DNA from: Anaerocolumna xylanovorans DSM 12503
Lineage (GTDB): Bacteria; Bacillota; Clostridia; Lachnospirales; Lachnospiraceae
Reading direction: 5' to 3'
Assembly (NCBI RefSeq): GCF_900143645.1
Contig: NZ_FRFD01000005.1
Location: 433,739 to 497,738, forward strand
DNA length: 64,000 nt
Shown here: positions 35,414 through 44,289 of the stretch, piece after piece
How positions within the stretch are numbered: the first letter of the stretch is position 1
How the letters are laid out: each line of letters begins with the position of its first letter
The notes under the pieces: generated by a model
What the model was told of the DNA's origin: nothing
Databases searched by the model: none
The model's input: the letters and a program-made list of their open reading frames with translations, nothing else
Program-made: the position numbers and the translations under genes

Positions 35414-35470
35414 AAAGACCCGAAGAAGTAAGCTTAAGGAAAATATTAAGCAGCTTCTTCGGGTCTTTTT
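35414..35470 (+). terminator. Rho-independent terminator after the kinase gene
   Basis: GACCCGAAGAAG and CTTCTTCGGGTC pair perfectly around a 25-base loop, followed by TTTTT. Confidence 0.85.
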
Positions 35471-35751
35471 ATGGAGAAAAGGATATACACGGACTACAGC
35501 CAGGATGAAGCAGCAGGGGGAAAATCGTTAAAAATTGATAGAAAGTGTTAAATATCAAAATTCCTATGGCAGCTTTTGATTAAGAGCTTTAAAAATCAAC
35601 AGGAATCATAAAATCCTTTGATTGTTCCCTGCCATAAATTCCGGTAGAATGCATTATAGAAGGAGGGAAGGTTGAAAGGTTCTATTCTTTCGACCAGAGA
35701 TTTGTGCTATGCACAAAGTCTCCGGACTTTGAAAGGAGTATGGTTATCATT
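35471..35751 (+). promoter_or_regulatory. Leader region of the second ABC importer operon
   Basis: No coding sequence seen. A weak promoter TTGTTC, 17-bp spacer, TAGAAT ends near 35651. Near the gene are two small hairpins, GTGC-TAT-GCAC and AAAGTC-TCCG-GACTTT (about 35704-35730), followed by GAAAGGAG. The layout ATTTG, hairpin, ribosome site recalls the hairpin leaders before the HAD, sfsA and thrS genes, but sequence agreement is low. Confidence 0.4.
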
Positions 35752-36708
35752 ATGAAAAAAGCAGTTACAGTTGCTGTAAAGCCTAACAAAAGCGTAAGAA
35801 AAAGGATGTGGGAGCAAAGGTACTTATTTTTACTGCTTCTGCCGGCTCTTGCGTGGGTAATACTGATATGCTATGCGCCTATGAGCGGGCTTTATATGGC
35901 ATTTGTCAATTATACGCCAAAAGGGAAAGGGTATTTTTCAGATCTGATACAATCCAAGTTTGTAGGGATGGATTGGTTTAAATATTTCTTTCAGACAGAC
36001 TTTTTAACCATCATGCGAAATACCCTTGCTACGAGCCTTCTGACTCTTTTGTTTTCCTTTCCGCTGCCCATCTTTTTAGCGGTCTGCTTAAACGAGATAA
36101 GGAGTGTTAAGATAAAGAAATTCATACAGACTTCTTCTTATCTTCCGTATTTTATTTCCTGGGTAATTGCAGCAAATATCTTTATAACCTTCCTGTCTTC
36201 CGACGGGGTTATCAATAAGATGCTGTTGGGACTTGGGATGACGCACCAGGAAATCCTCTTCTTCCAGCATGGGCCTTATTTTTGGTGGATTATTGCCATA
36301 GCAAACGGATGGAAGATCCTTGGCTATAATGCAATTATTTATCTGGCAGCCATATCGGGAATCAGCCAGGATATGTATGAGGCGGCAGATGTGGATGGTG
36401 CCACAAGGGTACAAAAGATTATCAATATTACACTGCCTTCCCTAAAGCCCACGATCATTATCATGCTGATTCTGGCAATCGGCGGAATCTTGAATACCGG
36501 CTTTGAACAGCAGCTTTTAATGGGAAATGACTCCATTCTGAACTATTCGGATGTTTTAGATACTTACGCTTACCGCTATGGTTTAAAAAACGGCATGTAT
36601 TCCTATGGTACCGCAGTAGGGCTGTTTAAATCGGCAGTATCTTTTGTACTGGTAATGAGCGCTAACAGGATATCCAAGCGCTTTAACGATAACACGGCAT
36701 TATTCTAA
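35752..36708 (+). CDS. Carbohydrate ABC transporter permease (LplB type)
   Basis: 318 residues if begun at ATG 35752 (MKKAVTVAVKPNKSVRKRMW). AAAGGAG is 13 bases upstream, and ATG 35740 is an alternative only one base from that site. Six membrane spans begin with YLFLLLLPALAWVILICYAP. The EAA loop is YEAADVDGATRVQKIINITLP near residue 225. The LplB-YtcP-LplA class imports complex oligosaccharides. It is preceded by the YesN/YesM pair that normally controls such importers. Confidence 0.92.
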   Translation: MKKAVTVAVKPNKSVRKRMWEQRYLFLLLLPALAWVILICYAPMSGLYMAFVNYTPKGKGYFSDLIQSKFVGMDWFKYFFQTDFLTIMRNTLATSLLTLLFSFPLPIFLAVCLNEIRSVKIKKFIQTSSYLPYFISWVIAANIFITFLSSDGVINKMLLGLGMTHQEILFFQHGPYFWWIIAIANGWKILGYNAIIYLAAISGISQDMYEAADVDGATRVQKIINITLPSLKPTIIIMLILAIGGILNTGFEQQLLMGNDSILNYSDVLDTYAYRYGLKNGMYSYGTAVGLFKSAVSFVLVMSANRISKRFNDNTALF

Positions 36709-36719
36709 GGAGGGATTAG

Positions 36720-37613
36720 ATGAAAGATATTAAAATAAAAAGACAGTATGCGCCTTCCGACAGAGTATTTGATATAGTATCCTTTTTCTTTCTTGCTTTG
36801 GTTGTGGTAATCTGTGTATATCCTTTCTGGAATATTTTCATAATATCCATCAACGATGCTACAGATGCTATCAGAGGAGGTATCTATTTCCTTCCAAGAA
36901 AATTAAGCCTTGCAAGCTATAAGGATATTTTAACCAGATCGACTTTCCTGCATTCCATACTGGTTACAGTTTTAAGAACGGCGGTGGGAACACCTTTAGC
37001 AGTACTTGCAACCACGGCCCTTGCCTATGTGCTTTCCAGACAGGAGCTGTTGTGGAAAAAGCCTATCACGATTCTCTTTGTATTTACCATGTATTTTGGC
37101 GGCGGCTTGGTACCCTACTATATGGTGCTGAAGAATTTAAATATGTTAAATCACTTTGTTGTTTTTATATTTCCGAATCTCATCAGTGTTTACAATATGA
37201 TACTGGTAAGAAGCTATATTGAGGGAATGCCTCAGGAGCTGTTTGAATCTTCCAAGATAGACGGTGCCAATGATTTAATCATTTTCACAAGAATCATACT
37301 GCCCTTAAGCAAACCCATTATTATGACAATTGCTCTCTTTGTGGCAATTATGCACTGGAACTCCTGGTTTGATGCCTATTTATATACAAATTCCCAATCC
37401 TTAAAGGTAATGCAGTCCGTTCTGGTAGAGATATTAAACCAGTATCAGACGGCGGCAGCCAATCAGACAGCCAACCGAGTTGGCCAAAGCGTGACACCGG
37501 ACAGTATCCGAATGGCTGCCACCATGGTTGCGACTATACCAATCATTATGGTATATCCCTTTATCCAGAAGTATTTTGTAAAAGGTATTATGTTAGGAGC
37601 AGTTAAAAGCTGA
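36720..37613 (+). CDS. Carbohydrate ABC transporter permease (YtcP/LplC type)
   Basis: 297 residues, 11 bp after the LplB-type gene, with AAGGAGG upstream. It begins MKDIKIKRQYAPSDRVFDIV and has six membrane spans (SFFFLALVVVICVYPFWNIF first). The EAA loop FESSKIDGANDLIIFTRIILP near residue 185 has Ser in place of the usual second Ala. The C-terminus FIQKYFVKGIMLGAVKS is standard. It pairs with the LplB-type permease; as with the first importer, no ATPase gene is nearby. Confidence 0.93.
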   Translation: MKDIKIKRQYAPSDRVFDIVSFFFLALVVVICVYPFWNIFIISINDATDAIRGGIYFLPRKLSLASYKDILTRSTFLHSILVTVLRTAVGTPLAVLATTALAYVLSRQELLWKKPITILFVFTMYFGGGLVPYYMVLKNLNMLNHFVVFIFPNLISVYNMILVRSYIEGMPQELFESSKIDGANDLIIFTRIILPLSKPIIMTIALFVAIMHWNSWFDAYLYTNSQSLKVMQSVLVEILNQYQTAAANQTANRVGQSVTPDSIRMAATMVATIPIIMVYPFIQKYFVKGIMLGAVKS

Positions 37614-37636
37614 TAATGTAAAGGAGGAGAAATGTT

Positions 37637-39250
37637 ATGAACAAGAAAAGAATAGCAGCAGCCTTTATGGCAGTTGTACTGGCGGCTACAACCTTCGCAG
37701 GCTGTGCCAAAAGCAGCAATTCAGGAACGAAAGAATCAACCGGTAATACAGATGGGGAGAAGGTTACCATTACATTCTTTGATAAGAATTCCGGAAGCAA
37801 GACCTTTGATGATGAGGTCGCTAAGACAATTATGGAAAAGACAGGTGTGAATATTCAGGTAGAGAATCCTTCCGGAGATCCACTGGAGAAGCTGAACCTC
37901 ATGTTAACCGGACAGAACTACCCGGATATCGTATTGATGGACAGAGGAAATGAAATCGTTAACCGCTATATAGAAGCAGGTGCCTTAATATCCTTAAATG
38001 ATTTGATTGACAAATACGCACCTAATGTAAAGCAGATGTACGGAGATGTATTAACTAAGAGCCGTTACACCGACGGAAAGAATTATTATCTGAATAACTG
38101 GTATGGTGTTGACCCGGATGCTTCTGCCGGCGTTCTGATGAGAAAAGATCTGCTTGCGGAAATCGTAGGCAAAGACAGGGCAGAAAGTGCAGAACCCTTT
38201 AAGTTATCAGAATTTGTAGATATCCTGAAAAAATTCAAAGAAAAACATCCTACCATTGACGGAAAAGACAGCATTGCCGTTACCCTTAACGGAGATGATA
38301 AGAATTACGAATCAACAATTTACGGAATGTTTGGCATGAAGACCTATTATCTGACATCTGACGATTCTCTCCAGCACAGAGCCCAGGATCCGAAATACCA
38401 GGATGTTATTAAGTTCATGAATGGCCTTTATACAGCAGGACTCTTAGACAAGGAATGGGTAGTTAATAAGAAAGAACAATGGATTCAGAAGATGTCCAGC
38501 GGGAATGTATTCTGTACCTTTGCATCTTACTGGGATACAGACGCTGCAAACACAAGTCTTGCAAGTACGGTAGGAGCTGACGCACAGTTTTATTCCTACA
38601 AGGTAGTTCCTGACGATATGGATGCTTCCCAGACTACTTATAACGGAAGATCAACCCTTGGCTGGGATGCCATCGGTATCACCGATAACTGCAAGAATCC
38701 CGAAGCTGCTATCAAATTAATTGATTTCCTTGTAAGTGAAGAAGGCCAATACCTGATGATGTGGGGTATTGAAGGAAAAGACTGGCAGATGAAGGACAGC
38801 AAGCATGTTCCGAATGAAGATGTTGTGAAAGGCTTCCAGACAGACTTTGATAAAGAAAGCTTAAGTACCGGTATCAGAAAGTGGACCTGGTTCATTAAGA
38901 ATGGCTACGGCAGTGACGGTACTCCTTATGATGTGGCTACTAAATATGAGCTTCAGCCTACCGCAGAATTTGCCAACAAGAGCTTTGGTAAATCCGATGC
39001 CTGGGATTCCGCAGACTTTGCAGGAATGGAACCAGCCGGAAGTACACCGGAAGGCTTAAAGTGGCAGAAGATAAAAGATATATATGACCAGGCCTTTCCT
39101 AAGATGGTAGACGCTGCAAGCGAAGATGAGGCACTTTCAACTTATAAGACCATGATTCAGGACATGAATGCCTCCGGTCTGAAGGATGTAGAAAGCTATA
39201 TAACCAAAGCTTACCAGGACCGTATGAAGCTCTGGGGAATAAGTAAATAA
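37637..39250 (+). CDS. Oligosaccharide-binding lipoprotein (LplA type)
   Basis: 537 residues with AAGGAGG upstream. The signal peptide ends in the lipobox FAGC (Cys near residue 23). The mature part shows ITFFDKNSGSKTFDDEVAK and NYPDIVLMDRGNEIVNRYIE, and the large size is typical of binding proteins for this importer class. It captures the substrate of the LplB/YtcP permeases. The ligand is inferred from neighbouring GH-D enzymes to be an alpha-galactosylated oligosaccharide, but this is uncertain. Confidence 0.92.
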   Translation: MNKKRIAAAFMAVVLAATTFAGCAKSSNSGTKESTGNTDGEKVTITFFDKNSGSKTFDDEVAKTIMEKTGVNIQVENPSGDPLEKLNLMLTGQNYPDIVLMDRGNEIVNRYIEAGALISLNDLIDKYAPNVKQMYGDVLTKSRYTDGKNYYLNNWYGVDPDASAGVLMRKDLLAEIVGKDRAESAEPFKLSEFVDILKKFKEKHPTIDGKDSIAVTLNGDDKNYESTIYGMFGMKTYYLTSDDSLQHRAQDPKYQDVIKFMNGLYTAGLLDKEWVVNKKEQWIQKMSSGNVFCTFASYWDTDAANTSLASTVGADAQFYSYKVVPDDMDASQTTYNGRSTLGWDAIGITDNCKNPEAAIKLIDFLVSEEGQYLMMWGIEGKDWQMKDSKHVPNEDVVKGFQTDFDKESLSTGIRKWTWFIKNGYGSDGTPYDVATKYELQPTAEFANKSFGKSDAWDSADFAGMEPAGSTPEGLKWQKIKDIYDQAFPKMVDAASEDEALSTYKTMIQDMNASGLKDVESYITKAYQDRMKLWGISK

Positions 39251-39283
39251 TAAGCGGTTAATACAGGAGAAGAGAGTAAATTG

Positions 39284-39328
39284 CCGGTCTGTAATGAAGT
39301 TCTATAACTTCCCTGCAGACCGGTTTTT
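39284..39328 (+). terminator. Rho-independent terminator after the binding-protein gene
   Basis: CCGGTCTG pairs with CAGACCGG and inner GAAGTT pairs with AACTTC; TTTTT follows. Confidence 0.85.
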
Positions 39329-39429
39329 ACTTAAAGAAAATAAAAGAATGGAAATGGAATAATATTGCTGGTAATTATTTAACCGGTAAATATCAAATCA
39401 AAGTTTGGGTATTTGGGAAAGGAGCCTAT

Positions 39430-41487
39430 ATGGAAAAACTTACAGCCGGGAGGTATAATATCCTGCAGGAGGATAGCGGCAGATTCAGTTACTGGATTAA
39501 TGGTAAAAAAATACTTGGCTTTTATGGACAGGCAGTTCTGGAAGAAGGAGAAGAGCTGGACACAAGGCACTGTACGCTGATAAAAGCAGAAAAGAAGGAG
39601 ATATCTTCTGCAGCAGGGCAGGGCACAGATAAGAAAGAGGTGCTAGAGACCTGCTTTCAATCGGATATTGGGATACTCTTTACAGAAAAGATAAGTTTAG
39701 AAGAAGACGGGAGCCTTAGAGTCCAATGCGTACTCTCTGACGAAAACAGCAATGAAGTAAGTGTCAGACGCATGATGCCGCTGGTGACAGAAGCACCGGA
39801 TAATGACAGCCCTGACTTCTTAAAGAGCCTTTGGACGAAAATGCTTTTAGTGCCTTATGATAATACTATGTGGGTCAGATATGAGGCTGTGCCCTTAAGA
39901 CCGGGAAGAGCAAGCTATGACGTAACAGCCATCTTTGAGGAGAAAAGCAGGGAAGGCCTTGTCATAGGGGCTATGGATTTTGATATATGGAAGAACGGAA
40001 TAATCTGCTCCGGCAATGATGCAAGAGTGCTTAGGGCTTGTTGTGGTGTGGCGGATATGGAAACCCATGATACGCTGGAACATGGAATAGTTAGGGGAAA
40101 AGAAGTGGCTTCCTCCCGCTTTATTCTGTTATACGGAGAAGATTACAGGAATTTGCTGGAGCAATACGGGGAATATATAAGAAAAGAGAAGGCAATCCTT
40201 CCCTGGGAAGAAGGAGTTCCATTTGGCTGGAACAGCTGGTCCGGCCTTGCTTTTCGCCTGAATGAAAAAAATTACAGGGAAGCCGGACGGTTCCTTAGAG
40301 AAGAGTTAATGCCAAATGGATACCAAAATAACCAGATAACCTATGTGAATCTGGATGCAGGCTGGAACCGGATACCGGAGGAGCAGCTGATTACTTTGGT
40401 GCAGGAACTTCATTCCCAGGGACAAAAGGCAGGAATCTATGCGGCTCCCTTTGCCTGGTTCGGACAGGAGGAAGAAGAGGAGATTCCCGGGGCAAAAGGG
40501 CATTGCTATAGGGAAATCCTATTAAAAGATAGTAACGGAAGATTGCTGCCAAGGGTGGATGGTGCGGTTCCCATGGATGTGACCCACCCTCTGTGGAAGC
40601 AGTATATGGAGCAGCAGACGGAGCAGTTTATCCGCTGGGGCTTTGACTATGTGAAACTGGACTTTTTAAGTCATGGAGCGATGGAAGGAGTGCATTATAA
40701 TAAGGCGGTTATGACAGGAAGGCAGGCAATAACAGAGGGGTATGAGTTTCTGACAGAACACTTATCGGAAGAGAGGGCAGGAAGGTCTTTTTTCATCAGT
40801 CTTTCCATTGCGCCCTTATTTCCCTGCGGTTATGGCCACGCCAGGCGCTTCTCCTGCGACGCCTTTGGATTGGCAGAGGATACGGAATATGTTCTTAATG
40901 CCCTTACCTATGCATGGTGGCAGTCCGGCAGGCTATATGCCTATAACGATCCCGACCATATATCACTGTATCAGAGCTTCCAGGCAGACAGAAGCAGCCT
41001 TTTGGGTGAGGCAAGGGCAAGGTATACGGCTTCTGTAATAGCAGGAACGGTAATGATGCTAAGTGATGATTACGGTATGGGGGAAGATACTATCAGAAGT
41101 AGGAGCAAAGAGCCAGAAAATATATCTGAAATAAATAGAAAACCAGCGGAACCAGAAGCGAAAGAGAGGGCAAAAAAGCTTGGCTGCCTTGCAGAGATAA
41201 ATCGCATTGCGGCAGCAGGAAAAAGCTTTCGTCCGGTAGAAGCAGCCGGGACTACAGCCTGTAATTTCTTTACTTTAAATCTGCATGTAAAGCAATATGC
41301 GGCATTATTTCACTGGGAGAAGGAAAAGGAAGGCATAATCTTTGATTTTAAGAGGGCCGGACTTCCGGACGAATGCCGCGTCAGAGAATTATGGACAGAA
41401 AAGGAATACCGGGTAACAGACGGCAGGCTTACCCTGGAATTTGATGGCTGTGACAGCGCTTTGGTTGAAATTATGGAAGATAAATAA
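39430..41487 (+). CDS. Clan GH-D glycoside hydrolase (GH36/GH27-like), probable alpha-galactosidase
   Basis: 685 residues with AAAGGAG 8 bases before the ATG and no signal peptide. An N-terminal beta-rich domain (about 1-260) precedes a TIM barrel that starts PFGWNSWSGLAF and contains YVNLDAGWNRIPEE. YVKLDFLSHGAMEG follows, whose Asp is the expected nucleophile of clan GH-D. A C-terminal beta domain closes the protein. It is divergent from the GH36 enzyme encoded next, so the linkage cleaved could differ (alpha-galactosidase or alpha-N-acetylgalactosaminidase type). The gene pair lies downstream of the second importer and probably handles its cargo. Confidence 0.75.
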   Translation: MEKLTAGRYNILQEDSGRFSYWINGKKILGFYGQAVLEEGEELDTRHCTLIKAEKKEISSAAGQGTDKKEVLETCFQSDIGILFTEKISLEEDGSLRVQCVLSDENSNEVSVRRMMPLVTEAPDNDSPDFLKSLWTKMLLVPYDNTMWVRYEAVPLRPGRASYDVTAIFEEKSREGLVIGAMDFDIWKNGIICSGNDARVLRACCGVADMETHDTLEHGIVRGKEVASSRFILLYGEDYRNLLEQYGEYIRKEKAILPWEEGVPFGWNSWSGLAFRLNEKNYREAGRFLREELMPNGYQNNQITYVNLDAGWNRIPEEQLITLVQELHSQGQKAGIYAAPFAWFGQEEEEEIPGAKGHCYREILLKDSNGRLLPRVDGAVPMDVTHPLWKQYMEQQTEQFIRWGFDYVKLDFLSHGAMEGVHYNKAVMTGRQAITEGYEFLTEHLSEERAGRSFFISLSIAPLFPCGYGHARRFSCDAFGLAEDTEYVLNALTYAWWQSGRLYAYNDPDHISLYQSFQADRSSLLGEARARYTASVIAGTVMMLSDDYGMGEDTIRSRSKEPENISEINRKPAEPEAKERAKKLGCLAEINRIAAAGKSFRPVEAAGTTACNFFTLNLHVKQYAALFHWEKEKEGIIFDFKRAGLPDECRVRELWTEKEYRVTDGRLTLEFDGCDSALVEIMEDK

Positions 41488-41506
41488 AAACAGGAGACAG
41501 AAGCAA

Positions 41507-43708
41507 ATGGCAATTTTATATAATGAGAAAACAAAGGTTTTTACTTTACAGACAAAAAATTCAGCCTATCAGATGAAGGTGGCGGAACATGGAGTGCTCC
41601 TTCACACATATTATGGGCAAAAGATAGGGGATGGAGATCTGTCCTATCTTATCATGCGCGCAGACAGGGGATTCTCCGGAAATCCATATGAAGCAGAAAA
41701 GGACAGAACCTTTTCCCTTGACTGTCTGCCTCTTGAATATCCGTGTTTTGGCATTGGTGATTACCGGACGGACTGTATACAGGTAATCCATGAAGACGGC
41801 AGTAATTCCATTGACTTTCGTTATAAGTCCCATGAATTGCATAAAGGAAAATATTCATTAAAGGGGCTTCCTTCCATGTATTGGGAAGAAGGAGAAGGTG
41901 AAACACTTATTATCCGTCTGGAGGATAAGACTACAGGAGTAGAAATAAAGCTTTATTATGGGGTCTTGTACGAAAAAGACATAATTACAAGGGCGGCAGA
42001 AGTGATAAACAGCGGGAGGAAGAATATTATCTTAAACCGTGCTTTATCCTTATGTCTGGACTTTACAAATGACAGGCTGGATATGGTTCATTTTTATGGA
42101 AAGCATGCCATGGAGCGGGAGTTTGAGAGGACACCCCTGCATCATGGAAGGCAGTCCATTGGAAGTGTAAGAGGAACCTCAAGCCATCAACATAATCCCT
42201 TTGTTATCCTATGCAAAAAAGAAACCACGGAGGATTACGGAGACTGCTATGGAATTTCCTTTTTGTACAGTGGTTCCTTTCTGGCAGAAGCAGAGGTGGA
42301 CCAGATAGACCAGACAAGGTTTGTAATGGGAATTCAGCCGGATACCTTTACCTGGAAATTAGGAGAAGGAGAGAGGCTCCTGCTTCCGGAAGCAGCCCTT
42401 ATATACAGCCATGAAGGATTTACGGGGTTAACACATCGGTATCATGATGCCATAAGAGAGCATGTAGTCCGAGGTGAGTGGAAACATAAAAAGCGTCCGG
42501 TATTAATTAATAACTGGGAAGCCACCTATTTTGATTTTGATGGGGATAAACTTCTTGCCATTGCAACGGATGCAAAAGAGCTTGGAATTGAGATGCTGGT
42601 GCTGGATGACGGCTGGTTTGGCAAGAGGGATAATGATCTTAGCGGACTGGGAGACTGGTATGTAAATGAAAAGAAGTTAAAGGGAAGCTTAAAAGAACTG
42701 TCACAGAAAGTCCATGATATGGGGTTAAAGTTCGGCCTGTGGTTTGAGCCGGAGATGGTATCGGAGGACAGCAGCCTTTACCGTGCTCATCCCGATTGGG
42801 CTATAAAAATACCTGGGCGAAACCCTAACCGTTCCAGATCTCAGCTGGTACTTGACTTTTCCAGGGATGAAGTGTACCAGGCGGTAAAGGATATGGTATT
42901 TCAGATATTAGATGAAGTAGAATTAGAATATATCAAATGGGATATGAACCGGAGCATCACCAATCTGTATTCGGCAGCCTTGCCGGCAGAGCGCCAGGGA
43001 GAGCTAAGCCACCGCTATGTTCTTAATCTGTACCGGTTCTTAGAGGAGCTTACAGCAAGGTATCCCCATATCCTGTTAGAGGGCTGCAGCGGCGGAGGAG
43101 GAAGATTTGATGCAGGTATGCTTTATTATGCACCGCAGATTTGGTGCAGCGATGATACGGATGCCATTGAGCGCTTAAAGATACAGTATGGCACTTCCTT
43201 TGGATACCCTATCGGTACGGTAGGTTCCCATGTGTCGGCAAGCCCCAACCATCAGACCGGCAGAAGGACACCCTGGGAAACCAGAGGAACTGTAGCTATG
43301 GCTGGAAGTTTTGGCTATGAACTTGATTTAAATAAGCTGACAGCGGAGGAAAAGGAGCTTATACGGGGACAGGTAAAGGAATATAATTCTTATTACGGTC
43401 TGATACACGAAGGAGACTACTACCGTCTTACAAGCCCCTATGAGGATACAAGGGTAACTGCCTGGCAGTTTGTTTCAAAAGATAAGAAAGAAGGATTATT
43501 CTGTGCCGTGGCAACAGGCTTGCAGGCCAATCCAAGTCCATTGACAGTTAAGTTAAAGGGACTTATACCGGAGGCAATCTATGAAGTGGAAGGAAAAGAA
43601 TATGCCGGAGAAATGCTTATGCTTGGAGGAATACTGCTGCCTGCATCATCCGAAGAGTATCAGGCCTGCCGGTATCCAATCCGATTAAAAAAAGAAACTC
43701 TGCAGTAA
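41507..43708 (+). CDS. Alpha-galactosidase, GH36
   Basis: 733 residues from ATG 41507 (MAILYNEKTKVFTLQ), preceded by AGGAGAC; a start at 41441 would run through the end of the previous gene. The layout is that of typical bacterial GH36 tetramers: N-terminal beta supersandwich, TIM barrel with NNWEATYFDFDGDKL and VLDDGWFGKRDND, nucleophile Asp in YIKWDMNRSI near residue 483, and the acid/base region CSDDTDAIERLKIQYG. It releases terminal alpha-galactose from oligosaccharides in the cytosol. It is 19 bp after the preceding GH-D gene, and a terminator follows. Confidence 0.95.
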   Translation: MAILYNEKTKVFTLQTKNSAYQMKVAEHGVLLHTYYGQKIGDGDLSYLIMRADRGFSGNPYEAEKDRTFSLDCLPLEYPCFGIGDYRTDCIQVIHEDGSNSIDFRYKSHELHKGKYSLKGLPSMYWEEGEGETLIIRLEDKTTGVEIKLYYGVLYEKDIITRAAEVINSGRKNIILNRALSLCLDFTNDRLDMVHFYGKHAMEREFERTPLHHGRQSIGSVRGTSSHQHNPFVILCKKETTEDYGDCYGISFLYSGSFLAEAEVDQIDQTRFVMGIQPDTFTWKLGEGERLLLPEAALIYSHEGFTGLTHRYHDAIREHVVRGEWKHKKRPVLINNWEATYFDFDGDKLLAIATDAKELGIEMLVLDDGWFGKRDNDLSGLGDWYVNEKKLKGSLKELSQKVHDMGLKFGLWFEPEMVSEDSSLYRAHPDWAIKIPGRNPNRSRSQLVLDFSRDEVYQAVKDMVFQILDEVELEYIKWDMNRSITNLYSAALPAERQGELSHRYVLNLYRFLEELTARYPHILLEGCSGGGGRFDAGMLYYAPQIWCSDDTDAIERLKIQYGTSFGYPIGTVGSHVSASPNHQTGRRTPWETRGTVAMAGSFGYELDLNKLTAEEKELIRGQVKEYNSYYGLIHEGDYYRLTSPYEDTRVTAWQFVSKDKKEGLFCAVATGLQANPSPLTVKLKGLIPEAIYEVEGKEYAGEMLMLGGILLPASSEEYQACRYPIRLKKETLQ

Positions 43709-43724
43709 GCAGAAAATCTTTAAG

Positions 43725-43762
43725 AATCAGGCTGTCTGTAAAACAAAAGCGCAGCCTGATTT
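43725..43762 (+). terminator. Rho-independent terminator after the GH36 gene
   Basis: AATCAGGCTG pairs with CAGCCTGATT around a 17-base loop; TTCT follows. Confidence 0.75.
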
Positions 43763-43851
43763 CTAAAAGATGAAAGCTCTTATAAAAAGTCTTTAAAAAT
43801 TAAAAAAGTCTAGAAAATCCAAAATATTTGAATGAAAAAGAAAAATAAATG

Positions 43852-43880
43852 TTGCATTTTAAAAATATGTTTGTTATAAT
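43852..43880 (+). promoter_or_regulatory. Promoter of the tRNA-Leu gene
   Basis: TTGCAT (43852-43857), 17-bp spacer, TATAAT (43875-43880), about 50 bp before the tRNA 5' end. Confidence 0.7.
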
Positions 43881-43932
43881 ATAATTCGTTCGCTGGTGAA
43901 AAAAATAGTGAACAATCTATGTTTATAGCTGT

Positions 43933-44017
43933 GCAGTCGTGGCGGAATTGGCATACGCGCTAGACTAAGGATCTAGTGGTCATTGCGACCGTACGGGTTC
44001 AAGTCCCGTCGACTGCA
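43933..44017 (+). tRNA. tRNA-Leu (anticodon AAG)
   Basis: 85-base class II tRNA. Acceptor arms GCAGTCG (43933-43939) and CGACTGC (44010-44016) pair, with A44017 as discriminator base; CCA is not encoded. The anticodon stem CTAGA/TCTAG holds loop CTAAGGA with anticodon AAG (43967-43969). The long variable arm GGTC-ATTGC-GACC and the T arm with GGTTCAAGTCC are present. Its 3' half is repeated at 63365-63421, marking it as the integration site of the downstream mobile element. Confidence 0.95.
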
Positions 44018-44020
44018 GTA
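43964..44020 (+). repeat. Left attachment site (attL) within tRNA-Leu
   Basis: 57-bp repeat from the anticodon loop to three bases past the tRNA end. It differs from the right copy at four positions, all in the variable arm, where two base pairs are exchanged in a compensatory way. The crossover probably lies in the shared ACTAAGGATCTAGTG block. Confidence 0.88.
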
Positions 44021-44027
44021 GTAAAAT

Positions 44028-44072
44028 CAAGGGTTTCAGAGTTTGGATAAAACTTTGGAGCCCTTGTTTTTT
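44028..44072 (+). terminator. Rho-independent terminator after tRNA-Leu
   Basis: CAAGGG pairs with CCCTTG, with further pairing inside (AGTTT with AAACT); TTTTTT follows. It is element-derived DNA just inside the left end. Confidence 0.7.
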
Positions 44073-44099
44073 GATGTTTACATCAACAGGTACATCAAC
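44073..44099. repeat. Left-end ACATCAAC pair, probable integrase arm sites
   Basis: ACATCAAC at 44080-44087 and 44092-44099, 12 bp apart start to start, preceded by the inverted TGATGT. The same pair with the same 12-bp step lies at the right end (63234 and 63246). Confidence 0.6.
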
Positions 44100-44230
44100 G
44101 AGGAATATTTCCCTTATCTACTCGGCTGATATGAAAGGTCAATGTAAATAATTTTAAACATATCATTCTGCTTCTTTTTAATGAAGTAACATTATTCACA
44201 ATACAACTCTGATGCGCATAGAAGGGCAAT

Positions 44231-44262
44231 TAAAAATGCCACCTGGTATTCCCAGGTGGCAT
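44231..44262 (-). terminator. Rho-independent terminator of the D5-like gene
   Basis: ATGCCACCTGG and CCAGGTGGCAT pair perfectly around a 5-base loop. On the minus strand a TTTTTAA run follows, so it ends transcription from the gene at 44290-46200. Confidence 0.85.
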
Positions 44263-44289
44263 AATATTTGCGGCTAGTATATGGAGCTC

